This document shows positions 19,796 through 29,976 of a stretch of DNA of 64,000 nt, piece by piece; the stretch's first letter is position 1, and each line of letters opens with the position of its first letter. The notes under the pieces are model-generated. The model was given only the letters and a program-made list of their open reading frames with translations. It ran no database searches and was not told the origin of the DNA. The stretch is from the NCBI RefSeq assembly GCF_001653475.1, contig NZ_CP011487.1, positions 868,001 through 932,000 on the forward strand. Reading direction: 5' to 3'. A program made the translations under genes and the position numbers. Source of the stretch: Helicobacter pylori (GTDB taxonomy: Bacteria > Campylobacterota > Campylobacteria > Campylobacterales > Helicobacteraceae).

Positions 19796-19801
19796 TGATT
19801 A

Positions 19802-20058
19802 CCCTTTCACTAAGGCTATCGCCCTATTTTAAATTTTTCATTTTGAAACTAAGATGGATAAGATTAATTTTATATAACTACCTTACACCTTAACGGCATT
19901 TTTTAGATAACAAGCATTAAATGAAATTTTATTAGCGCTCAAAAAGTGAATCATTCTATCTTTTTTATCATTAAGCATGACTTAAACGAGTTTAAATTTT
20001 GTTTCACCCATTTTGTCAAAACGCTTACTTAATTATATCCGCCACAAAAACACTCCCA
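19802..20058. other. Intergenic gap without a visible gene
   Basis: AT-rich gap between the 5' end of proP and the 3' end of the DUF262 gene. It must contain the proP promoter on the minus strand. I see no RNA gene, repeat or convincing ORF. Confidence 0.5.
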
Positions 20059-21764
20059 TTAAGACTTAAGCAATAACTCTTCCTTTAATTTTTTAATGAT
20101 GGCTTCTTCTCTTGTTTCACGAAATTCCTTTATATTTTCCCATTCTAATTTTAGGGTAGGGTCAATATAATTTCTTTTTTTATACTCTTCTATGGCTTGC
20201 TCATTTTTATATTCTTCTTTGAGCCACACTTCATGGTCTTTATCCTTTTTAGAGCTGTTTTCTTGGCCTTCTAAAAGTTGGAGGTTGTATAAATAATTCC
20301 CACACCTATAGAAATCTTTATCCAATTTTTCATTTTTCTTGTCAAACTTGGATTTTGGATAAATATGGTCTATATGAAAGGTGGTGGTTTTATAGTTCAG
20401 ATTGGGATATAAGATTTGCAAAATAGGGAAGACTCGGGGATGGCTACTAAAAAACACCATGTCTTCTATAGCATCATTAGTGATTTTTAAAGGGCTTTTT
20501 TCATGTTTAGCTAAATTATGGTTGAATGCTTCAAAGGTTGGCGCTCTGATGCTATGAGCTATGATGCTTAATTTTGTATCTGTTGAAGAAGTGAAATAAC
20601 TCGTGATTTGAGCGTTGCGGACAAATTTTAGGGCTTGTTCTCCATCGTTTTTATCCATTTTTTGTTTTAAAAAATAAAAATAGGCTAAAGTGGATAAAAT
20701 ATAAGCTGAACCTAGATAACCGGCATAACCAAAAGTTTTTAATAGTTCTGCAGCGTTATAGATGCTTTCTGTGATTTTTTCCCAATTTTCTTCAATCTTT
20801 TTGATATTACTTTTATTAAAATTTTCTAATTCAAACTTAGTGTTGCTACCAATTAAAAGCAAGCAAGTTTTTAGCACCTGGTCTTTCCCCATGTTTGAAA
20901 AGCCTTTGTCTTTTAAAGTATCCACTAGCTCATTCATTTTTCCTCTAATATCGATTGAAAAGCTTGCTGTCAAAATAGACATCAATAAATCTGAATAGCT
21001 TAACTTAACCCCGCCACTATTGACACGGATAAAAATATTTAAAACTTTATTAAGATTTTTTTCTGTTTCTTCAAAAAATGAGATGAGTTGTTTGGTGAAA
21101 AAAGCTTCTTTTAGCTTTTCTAGCAAGCGCAATTCATTCCCTTTTAAACCATGTTCTTGCACATAATTCCAACCACCACTTTCCAACTCTAAAATATCCC
21201 CCACCTTAAACCAAAAATATTCTTTATCATTTTCAGGCGTTTTGTCATGGAATTCAAATTGGTAATTGTCTTCTGGATTGTCCATGTTTGGCCGGTGCTT
21301 CAAATTCAAATACAAACGCTTCTCTTCATAAGCGTTGGGATTATCGTATCTAAACCCCCTTCCCTTTTTCTTAAGCGTTCTAGTGCCTTTAATTCCAATA
21401 TAAAGCGAGGTTAAGCGTTGTTGGCCATCTAGGACAATATACAAATCATCACGCCCGATTTGTTCAATACGGATTTTTTCATTGTGAGGCTTTCGCTCAT
21501 CATAATTTTCAATGAATTTATAGAGTTGGAAATTGAGTTTATTGTTATCTAATTCATCGCTCTTGGCTATATCCTCCTTTTGTAATTTCCAAAACAAAAA
21601 AGAGCCAATAGGATAGCCCCTAAGAATGGAGTCAAAAGTTGCTCTATCTTTTTTTCATCGGCTTTTTTGAGCCACACATATTCACGCTGAATGTCAGGCA
21701 AAAAATAACGAACATTCAATTCATCTACCACATTTTTAATGCTATTATCCGAAAACACACCCAT
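20059..21764 (-). pseudogene. DUF262/GmrSD-like nuclease gene, frameshifted
   Basis: The N-terminal part (from ATG 21764, after TATAAT 21799-21794 and a GGAG site) reads YFLPDIQREYVW, the opening of DUF262. The frame is then lost, and the rest continues in another frame from FLFWKLQKEDI. That frame carries the DUF262 ParB-like motif VLDGQQRLTSLYIG and a C-terminal His-Me-finger motif FHIDHIYPKSKF of DUF1524. Inserting one base in the A-run at 21634-21637 (T-run on the coding strand) restores EQLFDSILRGYPIGSFLFWK and one 568-residue protein. Such proteins (GmrSD, type IV restriction) cut modified foreign DNA. Here it should be inactive unless slippage restores the frame. Confidence 0.85.
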
Positions 21765-21793
21765 AAGAATCTCCTTATTGTTATTCAGGCTGT

Positions 21794-21799
21794 ATTATA
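21794..21799 (-). promoter_or_regulatory. -10 box (TATAAT) for the DUF262 gene
   Basis: ATTATA on the plus strand is TATAAT on the minus strand, 30 bases upstream of the ATG at 21764; a GGAG ribosome site lies between. Confidence 0.55.
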
Positions 21800-21833
21800 A
21801 TCAAATCTTAAAGAGATTAGATTGAGCCAACTC

Positions 21834-22556
21834 TTAATTTAAGATTTTTTCCATGCGCTTTTGGATCATTTCTAAAACCAAGCAAAAAAGCCAGTAAATC
21901 AAAGCGGCTTCCAAGTAAATGGGCAGAAAGTCATAGCTAGCGTTCGCTTTTTGCTGCGCGATTCTAAAAACCTCTGCGATAGTTACCACAGAAGCTAAAG
22001 AAGTTTCTTTAAAAAGGCTGATGAAAGTGTTACTTAGGCTTGGCGTGGCGACTTTGAGCGCTTGAAAAAAGATGACATGCCAAAAGGTTTGCAAGTAATT
22101 CAAGCCCAAACTCAAGCTTGAATCCCATTGATCTTTAGGGACAGAAAGGAAGCTCGCTCTTAAAGTCTCTGAAGCGTATGCCCCTACATTCAAGGAAAAC
22201 GCAATAATGCCTGCCGGGATTGGATCAATATAAACCCCAAGAGCGGGCAAACCATAAAACACCACCACAATTTGGACCAATAAAGGCGTGCCTCTAATGA
22301 GCGAGACATAGAAATTCACGCCCGCTAATAAAGCCTTATGAATGAAATTTTTAGAGGGCGCGATTTTAATGAGAGCCACCACAACAGCAATGAATAAGCC
22401 CAAAATAAAAGAAATGATCGCTAAAGGCAAAGAAATGCAAAAAGCGGCTTTTAGCATGGGGTAGAAAGCCTCTAACAGCAATTCCAAACGCTCCTTGCTT
22501 AAATCTAAAGATTTAAAAAACAAAGACAGACTATGGCTGGCTGACATCTTTTCCAA
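21834..22556 (-). CDS. Polar amino-acid ABC transporter permease
   Basis: 240-residue HisM/GlnP-type permease with about five membrane segments. The EAA-loop region reads SETLRASFLSVPKDQWDSSLSLGL, the usual coupling site for the ATPase, and RGTPLLVQIVVVFYGLP is the family signature. It overlaps the 3' end of the binding-protein gene by 26 bases. No ATP-binding subunit is next to it, so the ATPase must come from elsewhere. Substrate (glutamine, cystine or similar) is not resolved. Confidence 0.86.
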   Translation of the reverse strand: MEKMSASHSLSLFFKSLDLSKERLELLLEAFYPMLKAAFCISLPLAIISFILGLFIAVVVALIKIAPSKNFIHKALLAGVNFYVSLIRGTPLLVQIVVVFYGLPALGVYIDPIPAGIIAFSLNVGAYASETLRASFLSVPKDQWDSSLSLGLNYLQTFWHVIFFQALKVATPSLSNTFISLFKETSLASVVTIAEVFRIAQQKANASYDFLPIYLEAALIYWLFCLVLEMIQKRMEKILN

Positions 22557-23307
22557 AAAATTGTTCGCTTAAGCGTTTTAAAACCCCTTTATCTATCAAT
22601 CTTTGCATCGCCTGGTTGATAAGCTCTAAGGCTTTTTCTTGGTGCTTGTTGATGACAAAGGAAGCGCCCCCATCTTTTTCTTTGGACTCCCATGCGATTT
22701 TAAAGGGGTTGTTTTTGTGGGTGTTTAGGTAGTTTAAGATCGCTAAAGAACTATTTAAGGTCAAATCGGCTCGTTTTTGCACCACCAACAACAAAGCTTG
22801 CGCCATAGAATCCACCGAAACGATTTGAGCGTCGTATTTGGAAGCGATTTCCCCATAAGTGGAGCTTAAAGTGTTAGCCGCTCTCAAACCCTTAATGTCT
22901 TTAATGTCTTTAATGCGGTTTTCATCTTTTCTAACCAGCATGATTGTGCCTGAATAACTATAAGGCAAGCTTTTATCAAAAGTCGCTTGGCGTTTTTTAG
23001 TCGTCAAACTCACTTGATTAGCGACCATATCAAAACGCCCCGATTTCAAACCTGTAAGCATAATATCCCATGAAGTTTCGTGGAATTTGATTTTCACGCC
23101 AAGCTCTTTAGCCAACTCCCTAGCCACTTCCACATCATAGCCGGTGAGCTTGCCTTCTTTATTATGGTAAGTGAAAGGGGGGTAAATACCTTCTGTGCCA
23201 ACGCTGATCGTTTCTTTATTAATAAGCCTTTCATACAAGCTAGAAGCGTTCAAAAAAACCCCAAAAAAGCTCATTGCAAATAAAAAGAGAAATAAAACTT
23301 TTTTCAT
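22531..23307 (-). CDS. Polar amino-acid ABC transporter periplasmic binding protein
   Basis: 258-residue class-3 solute-binding protein. Signal peptide MKKVLFLFLFAMSFFGVFLNA is followed by the family start TEGIYPPFTYHNKEGKLTGY-DVEVARELA. Residues that usually grip the alpha-carboxylate and amino group (Arg and Asp in FDMVANQVSLTTKRQA-type segments) are present. Pairs with the permease downstream; the four-gene D-alanine module lies immediately upstream on the same strand, which suggests but does not prove an amino-acid substrate from that pathway. Confidence 0.87.
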   Translation of the reverse strand: MKKVLFLFLFAMSFFGVFLNASSLYERLINKETISVGTEGIYPPFTYHNKEGKLTGYDVEVARELAKELGVKIKFHETSWDIMLTGLKSGRFDMVANQVSLTTKKRQATFDKSLPYSYSGTIMLVRKDENRIKDIKDIKGLRAANTLSSTYGEIASKYDAQIVSVDSMAQALLLVVQKRADLTLNSSLAILNYLNTHKNNPFKIAWESKEKDGGASFVINKHQEKALELINQAMQRLIDKGVLKRLSEQFFGKDVSQP

Positions 23308-23373
23308 TTTTTAATCAATCCTAATTTTTATTTTTCGCACATTCTAACACAAAATAAAAATTTTGCTTTGATT

Positions 23374-24513
23374 TTAAATATAGACGCGCTCCAAGCGTTT
23401 GGATAGGGTGCTGATAGTTTCATAAGGAATGGTGTTTAAAAGCATAGCGATTTCGCTTGCATCGTTAGCCTTAGTGCTTTTATCCCCAAACAAAATGACT
23501 TCATCGCCCTCTTTGGCTTGAATATTATTGAGTTTGACAAAACATTGATCCATGCACACCTTGCCAATAAGAGGGGCTAATTGGTTATTGATCGCTACTT
23601 GAATACGATTGCCTAAAGCACGCATTAACCCGTCCGCATACCCTAGAGCTAAAACACCCACTAAAGTCTCTTCATTGGTATAAAAATGCTCGCCATAGCC
23701 AATAAATTCGCCTTTTTTAACGCTTCTGATTTGAACGATTTGGGCTTTTAAACTGATAACATTTTTCAAGATTGTTGGGCATGATTCTTTCATTCCGCTA
23801 GAAGGGTAAAAACCATAGAGCATGATGCCTGGGCGATAGAGGTTTAACAAACGATTTTCATTCCCGTTACACAAAGAAAGGATGCCGGCGGAATTGTAGG
23901 CATGGCGGTATTGAAACTCTATTTTTTGATTTAAAAGCTGCTCTAAAAAAGCGTTAAAGGCTTCCATTTGGTTTTTAGCATGGGTTTTAATCTTAGCATC
24001 AGCGTTGCTTAAATGCGTGAATATCCCTTCCACTTCCAAGCCCTTTAATGTGCGGATTTTTTTAATGATTTCTATGCTTTTAAAATTAGGCTCTAATCCC
24101 AAGCGGTGCATGCCGGTATCAATTTTGAGATGCACTTTTAAGCGTTTTTGAGATTTTAAAGCCATTTGAGAAAAAACTTCCGCTTGTTCAAGGCTAAAAA
24201 TCATCGCACTCAAATCGTTATCAATTAACATGGGAGCGTTAGAATTAGGGCTATAGCCTAAAATCAAAATGGGGGTTTTAGGGAAATGAGAACGCAACTC
24301 TAAAGCTTCATCTAAGGTTGCTACTCCTAAATAATGCACTCCTTCTTGTAAGAAAATTTCGCTCGCTTTGATTGCCCCTGCCCCATAAGCGTTCGCCTTG
24401 ACAACTGCCATGATGTGGGCGTCTTTAGGGACAATGCTTTTGACTTCATGAAAATTATGCCTTAAAGAAGCGGTATTCACTTCTACAAAACTCGCCCTTT
24501 TTAACATGGCCAT
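23374..24513 (-). CDS. alr: Alanine racemase
   Basis: 379-residue PLP enzyme interconverting L- and D-alanine for peptidoglycan. The PLP lysine is Lys39 in [11 protein letters not shown]; the second catalytic tyrosine lies in the [16 protein letters not shown] region, and the C-terminal domain has [13 protein letters not shown] 24513 and ATG 24507 are both possible starts. One base separates it from dagA upstream, so it is last in the ridA-dadA-dagA-alr unit. Confidence 0.93.
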   Translation of the reverse strand: MAMLKRASFVEVNTASLRHNFHEVKSIVPKDAHIMAVVKANAYGAGAIKASEIFLQEGVHYLGVATLDEALELRSHFPKTPILILGYSPNSNAPMLIDNDLSAMIFSLEQAEVFSQMALKSQKRLKVHLKIDTGMHRLGLEPNFKSIEIIKKIRTLKGLEVEGIFTHLSNADAKIKTHAKNQMEAFNAFLEQLLNQKIEFQYRHAYNSAGILSLCNGNENRLLNLYRPGIMLYGFYPSSGMKESCPTILKNVISLKAQIVQIRSVKKGEFIGYGEHFYTNEETLVGVLALGYADGLMRALGNRIQVAINNQLAPLIGKVCMDQCFVKLNNIQAKEGDEVILFGDKSTKANDASEIAMLLNTIPYETISTLSKRLERVYI

Positions 24514-24514
24514 C

Positions 24515-25867
24515 TTACTTGTTAGAATGCTTGCTAAAATACCAACGCGTTTCAGAATAAACCACTTTATGCAACAAAATCAACGCAATCAAATTAGGGA
24601 TAGCCATAAGCCCGTTGGAAAGATCCGCTAAATTCCACACAAAATCAATTTTAGCCATAGCCCCCACCATCACACTCGCTAAAAAGATCAAGCGGTAATA
24701 TTTCACTTTTTTTTCACCAAAGGCGTATTCAGTGCATTTTTCTCCATAATAAGCCCAACCAATAATCGTAGAGTAGGCAAAAAAGATCATGGTCAAAAAA
24801 ATCACCACCATCCCTAATGAGCCTAGAAAATACTCCGTGCTTTTTAGAGTGAGCAAATTAGCGCTCAATTTTTCCCCATTAGGGAGCAAGGTGTTGTATT
24901 CTGGCGCCATTAAAATCACGCTCGCTGTTGCCGAACACACGATTAAAGTTACAATAAAAGTTTGGAGCATGGACACTAGAGCTTGACGCACCGGGTGGTG
25001 CGTTTGAGCGCTTGCGGCAATAATGGCTGAGCTCCCCAACCCCGCTTCATTAGAATACAACCCCCTAGCCACGCCCGTTTTTATCATCGTCGCTATCAAC
25101 GCACTACTCGCTCCGCCAACAACGGGTTTAGGGTTAAAGGCTTCTTCAAAAATGAGTTTGATCGCTTGAATGGCTAAATCAAAATGGCTAGCAATAATAT
25201 AAATAATAGCGATCAAATACAAAAGCACCATAATAGGAGCTAAGTAAGAAGTGAATTTACCAATGGATTTAATCCCCCCTATGACAATAACAGCGGTTAA
25301 AAGAGTGAGCAATAAGCCTGAAACCCAACTAGGCAAGTTCGCTTGTTCGCTCAAAATGGAAGAAACCGCATTAGATTGCGTCATGTTGCCGGTGCCAATG
25401 CTTGCAATAATCGTAAAAATCGCAAACGCCATGGCGAGTTTGGGCATGTTAAGGCCGTTTTTGATGTAATACATAGGCCCTCCGTTGTATCCAAACGCCC
25501 CTTTTTCCCTGTATTTCACCGCTAAAATCCCCTCAGAATACTTAGTCGCCATGCCAACAAGCCCAGTAACCCACATCCAAAACACCGCTCCTGGCCCTGC
25601 AAGGCTAATAGCAGTCGCTACGCCTACGATACTCCCAATGCCTACAGTCGCCCCTAAAGAGAGCATGAGAGCGGAAAATTGCGAAATGTCGCCCTTAGAT
25701 TGGGACTCTTTGTCAAAAAGGATTTTGATTGCATAAAAAATCTTACTGAATTGCAAACCCCTAAGATAGAAGGTTAAAAACAAGCCGGTGCCTACTAATA
25801 AAATTTGCATGGGAATCCCCCACACAAAATTAGATAACAAACGCACCATTGAATCAATCGTTTCCAT
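24515..25867 (-). CDS. dagA: Sodium:alanine symporter (AGCS family)
   Basis: 450-residue multi-pass transporter. Family signatures visible are [31 protein letters not shown] and the [17 protein letters not shown] segment. AGCS proteins import D- or L-alanine or glycine with Na+. It sits between the D-amino-acid dehydrogenase and alanine racemase genes, which supports alanine (either enantiomer) as substrate. Confidence 0.92.
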   Translation of the reverse strand: METIDSMVRLLSNFVWGIPMQILLVGTGLFLTFYLRGLQFSKIFYAIKILFDKESQSKGDISQFSALMLSLGATVGIGSIVGVATAISLAGPGAVFWMWVTGLVGMATKYSEGILAVKYREKGAFGYNGGPMYYIKNGLNMPKLAMAFAIFTIIASIGTGNMTQSNAVSSILSEQANLPSWVSGLLLTLLTAVIVIGGIKSIGKFTSYLAPIMVLLYLIAIIYIIASHFDLAIQAIKLIFEEAFNPKPVVGGASSALIATMIKTGVARGLYSNEAGLGSSAIIAASAQTHHPVRQALVSMLQTFIVTLIVCSATASVILMAPEYNTLLPNGEKLSANLLTLKSTEYFLGSLGMVVIFLTMIFFAYSTIIGWAYYGEKCTEYAFGEKKVKYYRLIFLASVMVGAMAKIDFVWNLADLSNGLMAIPNLIALILLHKVVYSETRWYFSKHSNK

Positions 25868-25907
25868 AAAAACTCCTTAATCAACTAAGGTTTAAAAAAG
25901 AAATCCC

Positions 25908-27140
25908 TTAATCCCTAAAAAATGCAGAAAAAAGCATAATATCGGCATTTTTTTCATTCGCTCCGTCTTGGCTTAAATCAGCGATAATTTTACCAATGGC
26001 TGGACCAAAAGTGATGCCAAGCCACCCCAGCCCTGTCGCATGGATTAAGTTTTTATAGCGTTTGTCAAACCCTAAATAAGGAATATCATTAGGGGTTAAG
26101 GGTCTGAAACCACACCACTCTATGGCGTCTTTCATTTCAAAAGGCTGCGTGAAAGCGGCTAAATTCTTTTTCATGTTAGCGATTTGCTCTTTATCAATGA
26201 GAGCGTTGTTAGTGTTTAATTCCAGTTTAGAGGTGATCCTAACGGTATCTCTTCGTGGGGTCATCGCCATGAAAATATCCGCAAATAAAGAAGAGGTTTT
26301 GGGTTTTAATTCTTCAGGCATTTTAAAAGTGATGCTATAACCTTTAGCCCCCATCATTAGAAAATCGTTCTTGGTTTTTTTAATGAGAGTGGGGTTAGCC
26401 CCTGTAGCTAGAATAATTTTTTCTGCTTGGATTTTTTCCTTATGCGTGATAACGCCATCAATGAGATTACTTTTAAACTCAAAATCAACCACTTCTTCAT
26501 TATAAAGAAACTCCACGCCCGCATTTTGTAAATATTCTTGCAAAGAGCACACCACTTCGCCTGGATCCACATGCGCGTTTTCGGTTAAAAGCACGCTCCC
26601 GCAGATATTGTCATTAACAACGGGCATGTATTCTTTGGTCTCTTTCACATTCAAAATCTTATAAGCACCACTGTTATCGCAAGTTCTGATTTTTTTTTCA
26701 AAATTTTCTTCTAAAGTGTAGATCATCAAAAGCCCGTCTTCCTTATACCAAAAGTCCATGCCGTCTTTTAGCATTTGATGGTATATATCAATACTCAGCC
26801 ACCCGTAGCGTTCAAACAACGCCATGGTGCGGTGCGTGGATTTGGCGTTCGCGCTTTTCATGAACTTTAAAATCCATTGATAGAGCTTTAAATTAAGCCC
26901 AAAATGGAATTTTAAAGGGGCTTGGTTTTTGAGCATGAGTTTTAGGGTGTCTAACACCACACCAGGGCATGAGAGAGGGGCTTTTTTAAACGCAGAAATG
27001 AGCCCGGCATTCCCAAAAGAAGTGCCGTTTGTGCCATCGCTTTTTTCAATCACGCAAACCTTATGCCCTAATTTATGCATAGAATACGCACAAGAAAGCC
27101 CTACAATCCCACCACCTATTACCACGACTTCTTTTTTCAT
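25908..27140 (-). CDS. dadA: D-amino acid dehydrogenase, small subunit type
   Basis: 410-residue FAD enzyme oxidising D-amino acids (typically D-alanine or D-proline) to keto acids and passing electrons to the respiratory chain. FAD-binding VVVIGGGIVGLSCAYSM is at the N-terminus, and GLGWLGITFGPAIGKIIADL near the C-terminus. I chose ATG 27140 because AAAGGGG lies just upstream; an in-frame TTG at 27161 has nothing comparable. ridA ends 21 bases upstream. Confidence 0.92.
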   Translation of the reverse strand: MKKEVVVIGGGIVGLSCAYSMHKLGHKVCVIEKSDGTNGTSFGNAGLISAFKKAPLSCPGVVLDTLKLMLKNQAPLKFHFGLNLKLYQWILKFMKSANAKSTHRTMALFERYGWLSIDIYHQMLKDGMDFWYKEDGLLMIYTLEENFEKKIRTCDNSGAYKILNVKETKEYMPVVNDNICGSVLLTENAHVDPGEVVCSLQEYLQNAGVEFLYNEEVVDFEFKSNLIDGVITHKEKIQAEKIILATGANPTLIKKTKNDFLMMGAKGYSITFKMPEELKPKTSSLFADIFMAMTPRRDTVRITSKLELNTNNALIDKEQIANMKKNLAAFTQPFEMKDAIEWCGFRPLTPNDIPYLGFDKRYKNLIHATGLGWLGITFGPAIGKIIADLSQDGANEKNADIMLFSAFFRD

Positions 27141-27161
27141 GCTGATAGCCCCTTTAATCAA

Positions 27162-27539
27162 TTACTTAATGGCTATCGCTTCAATTTCTACTAAAGCGTC
27201 TTTAGGCAGTTTAGCCACTTGAAAGGTCGCTCTGGCCGGATAAGGCTCCTTAAAATAACTCCCATAGATTTCATTCACCACCGAAAAATCGTCTAAACTT
27301 TTCAATAAAATAGTCGTTTTAACCACGCTATCCATCCCTAACCCTGCTTCTTTTAAAATCGCTTTGATATTTTCCATTGACTGCGTGGTTTGAGAATGAA
27401 TATCCGCACCCTTAAATTCCCCAGTGCTCGCATCAATACCCAATTGCCCAGAGACAAAAACAAGATCGTTAGTAGCGATAGCTTGAGAGTAAGGGCCTAT
27501 AGCCTTTGGGGCTAGTGTTGAATGGATGACTTCTTTCAT
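27162..27539 (-). CDS. ridA: Reactive imine deaminase RidA
   Basis: 125-residue YjgF/RidA protein, a trimer that hydrolyses 2-aminoacrylate and similar imines. Signature residues include GPYSQAI near the start and the C-terminal [20 protein letters not shown], with the Arg that binds the substrate carboxylate. Imines are the direct products of DadA-type flavoenzymes, so its place as first gene of the dadA operon makes biochemical sense. Confidence 0.93.
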   Translation of the reverse strand: MKEVIHSTLAPKAIGPYSQAIATNDLVFVSGQLGIDASTGEFKGADIHSQTTQSMENIKAILKEAGLGMDSVVKTTILLKSLDDFSVVNEIYGSYFKEPYPARATFQVAKLPKDALVEIEAIAIK

Positions 27540-27555
27540 GATTGAAACTCCTATG

Positions 27556-27561
27556 ATTATA
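27556..27561 (-). promoter_or_regulatory. -10 box (TATAAT) of the ridA-dadA-dagA-alr unit
   Basis: Minus-strand ATATAAT, 17 bases upstream of the ridA ATG at 27539, with AGGAG between them. The following 290 bases up to the tRNA cluster are AT-rich and hold no gene I can see. Confidence 0.6.
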
Positions 27562-27854
27562 TGTTATGTCAGCTATTATTATGCAATCAAATTAAAAAGA
27601 AATAAAAAATGAGTGCAAAACGCTATGAATTTTCATCTTATTATAAGGTATTGTATATTTTTTACTCATATTTAGAAATTCTTAAACGGGTTTTATTTGA
27701 ATTTTAGGCTTGTTATCATTAAGTATTAAAGATCACTCGCTTGCAAGCCCTTTCATTATGGCTTATTTTACAAAACGCCTTTGAGCGTTTTTATAGACAC
27801 TCATTGCCACTTGGAAATTTGAACGAAACCTTGACTTTTATTATTGAGTTTAGA

Positions 27855-27860
27855 TACAAT
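27855..27860 (+). promoter_or_regulatory. -10 box (TACAAT) for the tRNA cluster
   Basis: GATACAAT lies 26 bases before the first base of tRNA-Gly. It is the only good candidate in the gap 27562-27886, which otherwise shows nothing. Confidence 0.5.
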
Positions 27861-27886
27861 AACAATCGTCTTTTTGAATAAAGAGT

Positions 27887-27961
<75 letters not shown>

Positions 27962-28002
27962 TATTTTGATTTAACTTCTAGAGCATGGTTTCTATTTAGT
28001 TT

Positions 28003-28089
28003 GCCCAGGTGGTGGAATTGGTAGACACAAGGGACTTAAAATCCCTCGGTAGCAATACCGTGCCGGTTCAAGTCCGGCTTTGGGCACCA
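28003..28089 (+). tRNA. tRNA-Leu (anticodon TAA)
   Basis: 87 bases with encoded CCA and a long variable arm, as expected for leucine. The acceptor GCCCAGG pairs with TTTGGGC using G-T pairs at two positions. Anticodon TAA at 28037-28039 in loop CTTAAAA; T-arm GCCGGTTCAAGTCCGGC. Confidence 0.97.
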
Positions 28090-28146
28090 TTTTTCAAATT
28101 GAGCGTGATTTGATTTTATTTTTTAATACGCTAGTGTTAAAATTAA

Positions 28147-28221
28147 GGCGACATAGCCAAGTGGTAAGGCATGGGTCTGCAAAACCTTGATTCCCCGGTT
28201 CGAATCCGGGTGTCGCCTCCA
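28147..28221 (+). tRNA. tRNA-Cys (anticodon GCA)
   Basis: 75 bases with encoded CCA. The acceptor GGCGACA pairs with TGTCGCC; anticodon GCA at 28179-28181 in loop CTGCAAA; T-arm CCCGGTTCGAATCCGGG. Confidence 0.97.
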
Positions 28222-28272
28222 TATTGTAGTCATTTAGGGACTTTTGTATTGTAGGGACTTTTATGAAAATAG

Positions 28273-28360
28273 CGGGAGATGGCTGAGTGGTTGAAAGCGG
28301 CGGTCTTGAAAACCGTTGAGGGTCATACCTCCGGGGGTTCGAATCCCTCTCTCCCGGCCA
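28273..28360 (+). tRNA. tRNA-Ser (anticodon TGA)
   Basis: 88 bases with encoded CCA and a long variable arm, as expected for serine. The acceptor CGGGAGA pairs with TCTCCCG, G discriminator. Anticodon TGA at 28307-28309 in loop CTTGAAA; T-arm GGGGGTTCGAATCCCTC. Confidence 0.97.
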
Positions 28361-28485
28361 CTTGATTAAAATCTTTTAAGCGATTTGTTTTGGCAAATTC
28401 ATCTCTTCTTTTAACAAAGAATTTTGTGAATATTGATTGTCTCTTTTAATTGAAATTTAAAGATTAGTTTAAAGGATTTTATTCG

Positions 28486-29976
28486 GTGGGATTGTCAGCA
28501 TCAAGCCTTATTGTTCCTCTTAGCGTTATTTTAATGGTGGTTTTCACTAAAAGAGTCGCACTCTCGTTGTTTGTAGGCATTTTAGTGAGCGCTGTTTTAA
28601 TGCATTCTTTACACCTTTCTCAACTTGTAGAATATATTTATCATAAAGTCACTTCCGTTTTTTACGCTTATGATCCAGAAAAGGGGCTTAATTTCAACCT
28701 TTCCAACCTCTATGTTTTTGGATTTTTAATCTTTTTAGGCATCTTAAGCCAAGTAATTTTAAAATCCGGTAGCGTACAGAACTTTGTCAAAAAAGCTAAA
28801 AAATACTCAAAAAACGCTAAAACCCCTGAATTTATCGCCTTTTTTTCAGGCATTATTATTTTTGTAGATGATTATTTTAACGCCCTGACCGTGGGGCAAA
28901 TCTCAAAGTCTTTAAACGACGCTCATAACTCCACACGAGAGCGCTTGGCTTATATTATAGACTCCACTTCAGCACCGGTGTGCTTGCTAGTCCCTATTTC
29001 TAGCTGGGGGGCATATATTATGGGGATCATGAATAACGACAGCTCGCCCTTATTAAAAGATAGTTTTTCGGTGCTTGCTCAAAGCTTAAGCAGTAATTAT
29101 TATGCGATTTTTGCGCTCATTGCAGTCTTTCTCACTATTTTATGGCAAATCAACCTCCCTAGCATGAGAAAGTATCAAAACATAGGCGTGAAGGATTTTT
29201 ATAGTGAACAAGAAGAAAGCTCTTCAAAACTAGCCCCCTTGAGTTTGTTACCCCTTTCTATTTTATTATTGATTGTGTCCATTTCATCATTGATTTTTTA
29301 CACTGGGGTGATCTTAAAAAACACTGATGCGAGTTTTTCGCTCTTTTATGGAGGGCTGTTTTCGCTCATTGTTACTTATCTTTTAGCTTATCAATTTTTA
29401 GAAAAAGGGAGCTTTTTTAAACTAATGTTTGATGGCTTTAAGAGTGTGGGGCCGGCGATATTGGTTTTAACGCTCGCTTGGGCTATCGGACCTGTGATTA
29501 GAGATGACGCTCAAACAGGGTTTTACTTGGCTCACATTGGCAAGGAGTTTTTAAATAATGGGGGAGGCGTGTATATGCCTTTAATCTTTTTTTTAATCTC
29601 TGGGTTTATCGCCTTTTCTACCGGCACAAGCTGGGGGGCGTTTGCGATCATGCTTCCCATTGGAGCGGGCATGGCTAGTGAAAGCGATATTATTTTGATT
29701 GTTTCAGCGATCCTTTCTGGGGCTGTTTATGGCGATCACACAAGCCCCATTTCTGACACGACTATACTATCGGCTACGGGGGCAGGGTGTTCGGTGCAAA
29801 GCCATTTTATCACGCAACTCCCTTATGCGACTATTGCGATGCTTTGCAGCGCGGTGAGTTTAGGGGTGGCAAGTTTTATGCATTCGCGCTCGCTTGCTCT
29901 TTTAATCGGTGTGGCTTTGCTTGTGGGGGTGTTTTATCTTTTAAAAAGGTTTTATGGCGAAAATCTAAAAACTTGA
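28486..29976 (+). CDS. nhaC: NhaC-type Na+/H+ antiporter
   Basis: 496-residue, about 11-12 helix transporter of the NhaC family. It has the paired motifs FVDDYFNALTVGQ and STSAPVCLLVPISSWGAYI, and the repeat-related GTSWGAFAIMLPIGAGMA plus GDHTSPISDTTILSATGAG. Start is GTG at 28486 with AAAGGA 7-12 bases upstream. It would exchange external H+ for cytosolic Na+. It follows the tRNA cluster and may have its own promoter in the 125-base gap. Confidence 0.88.
   Translation: MGLSASSLIVPLSVILMVVFTKRVALSLFVGILVSAVLMHSLHLSQLVEYIYHKVTSVFYAYDPEKGLNFNLSNLYVFGFLIFLGILSQVILKSGSVQNFVKKAKKYSKNAKTPEFIAFFSGIIIFVDDYFNALTVGQISKSLNDAHNSTRERLAYIIDSTSAPVCLLVPISSWGAYIMGIMNNDSSPLLKDSFSVLAQSLSSNYYAIFALIAVFLTILWQINLPSMRKYQNIGVKDFYSEQEESSSKLAPLSLLPLSILLLIVSISSLIFYTGVILKNTDASFSLFYGGLFSLIVTYLLAYQFLEKGSFFKLMFDGFKSVGPAILVLTLAWAIGPVIRDDAQTGFYLAHIGKEFLNNGGGVYMPLIFFLISGFIAFSTGTSWGAFAIMLPIGAGMASESDIILIVSAILSGAVYGDHTSPISDTTILSATGAGCSVQSHFITQLPYATIAMLCSAVSLGVASFMHSRSLALLIGVALLVGVFYLLKRFYGENLKT

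Noticed and set aside
27540..27886. Possible small toxin/antisense RNA locus (AapA/IsoA type)
   Set aside because: I looked for the short Lys/Trp-rich toxin peptide pattern in this and other gaps and found none.
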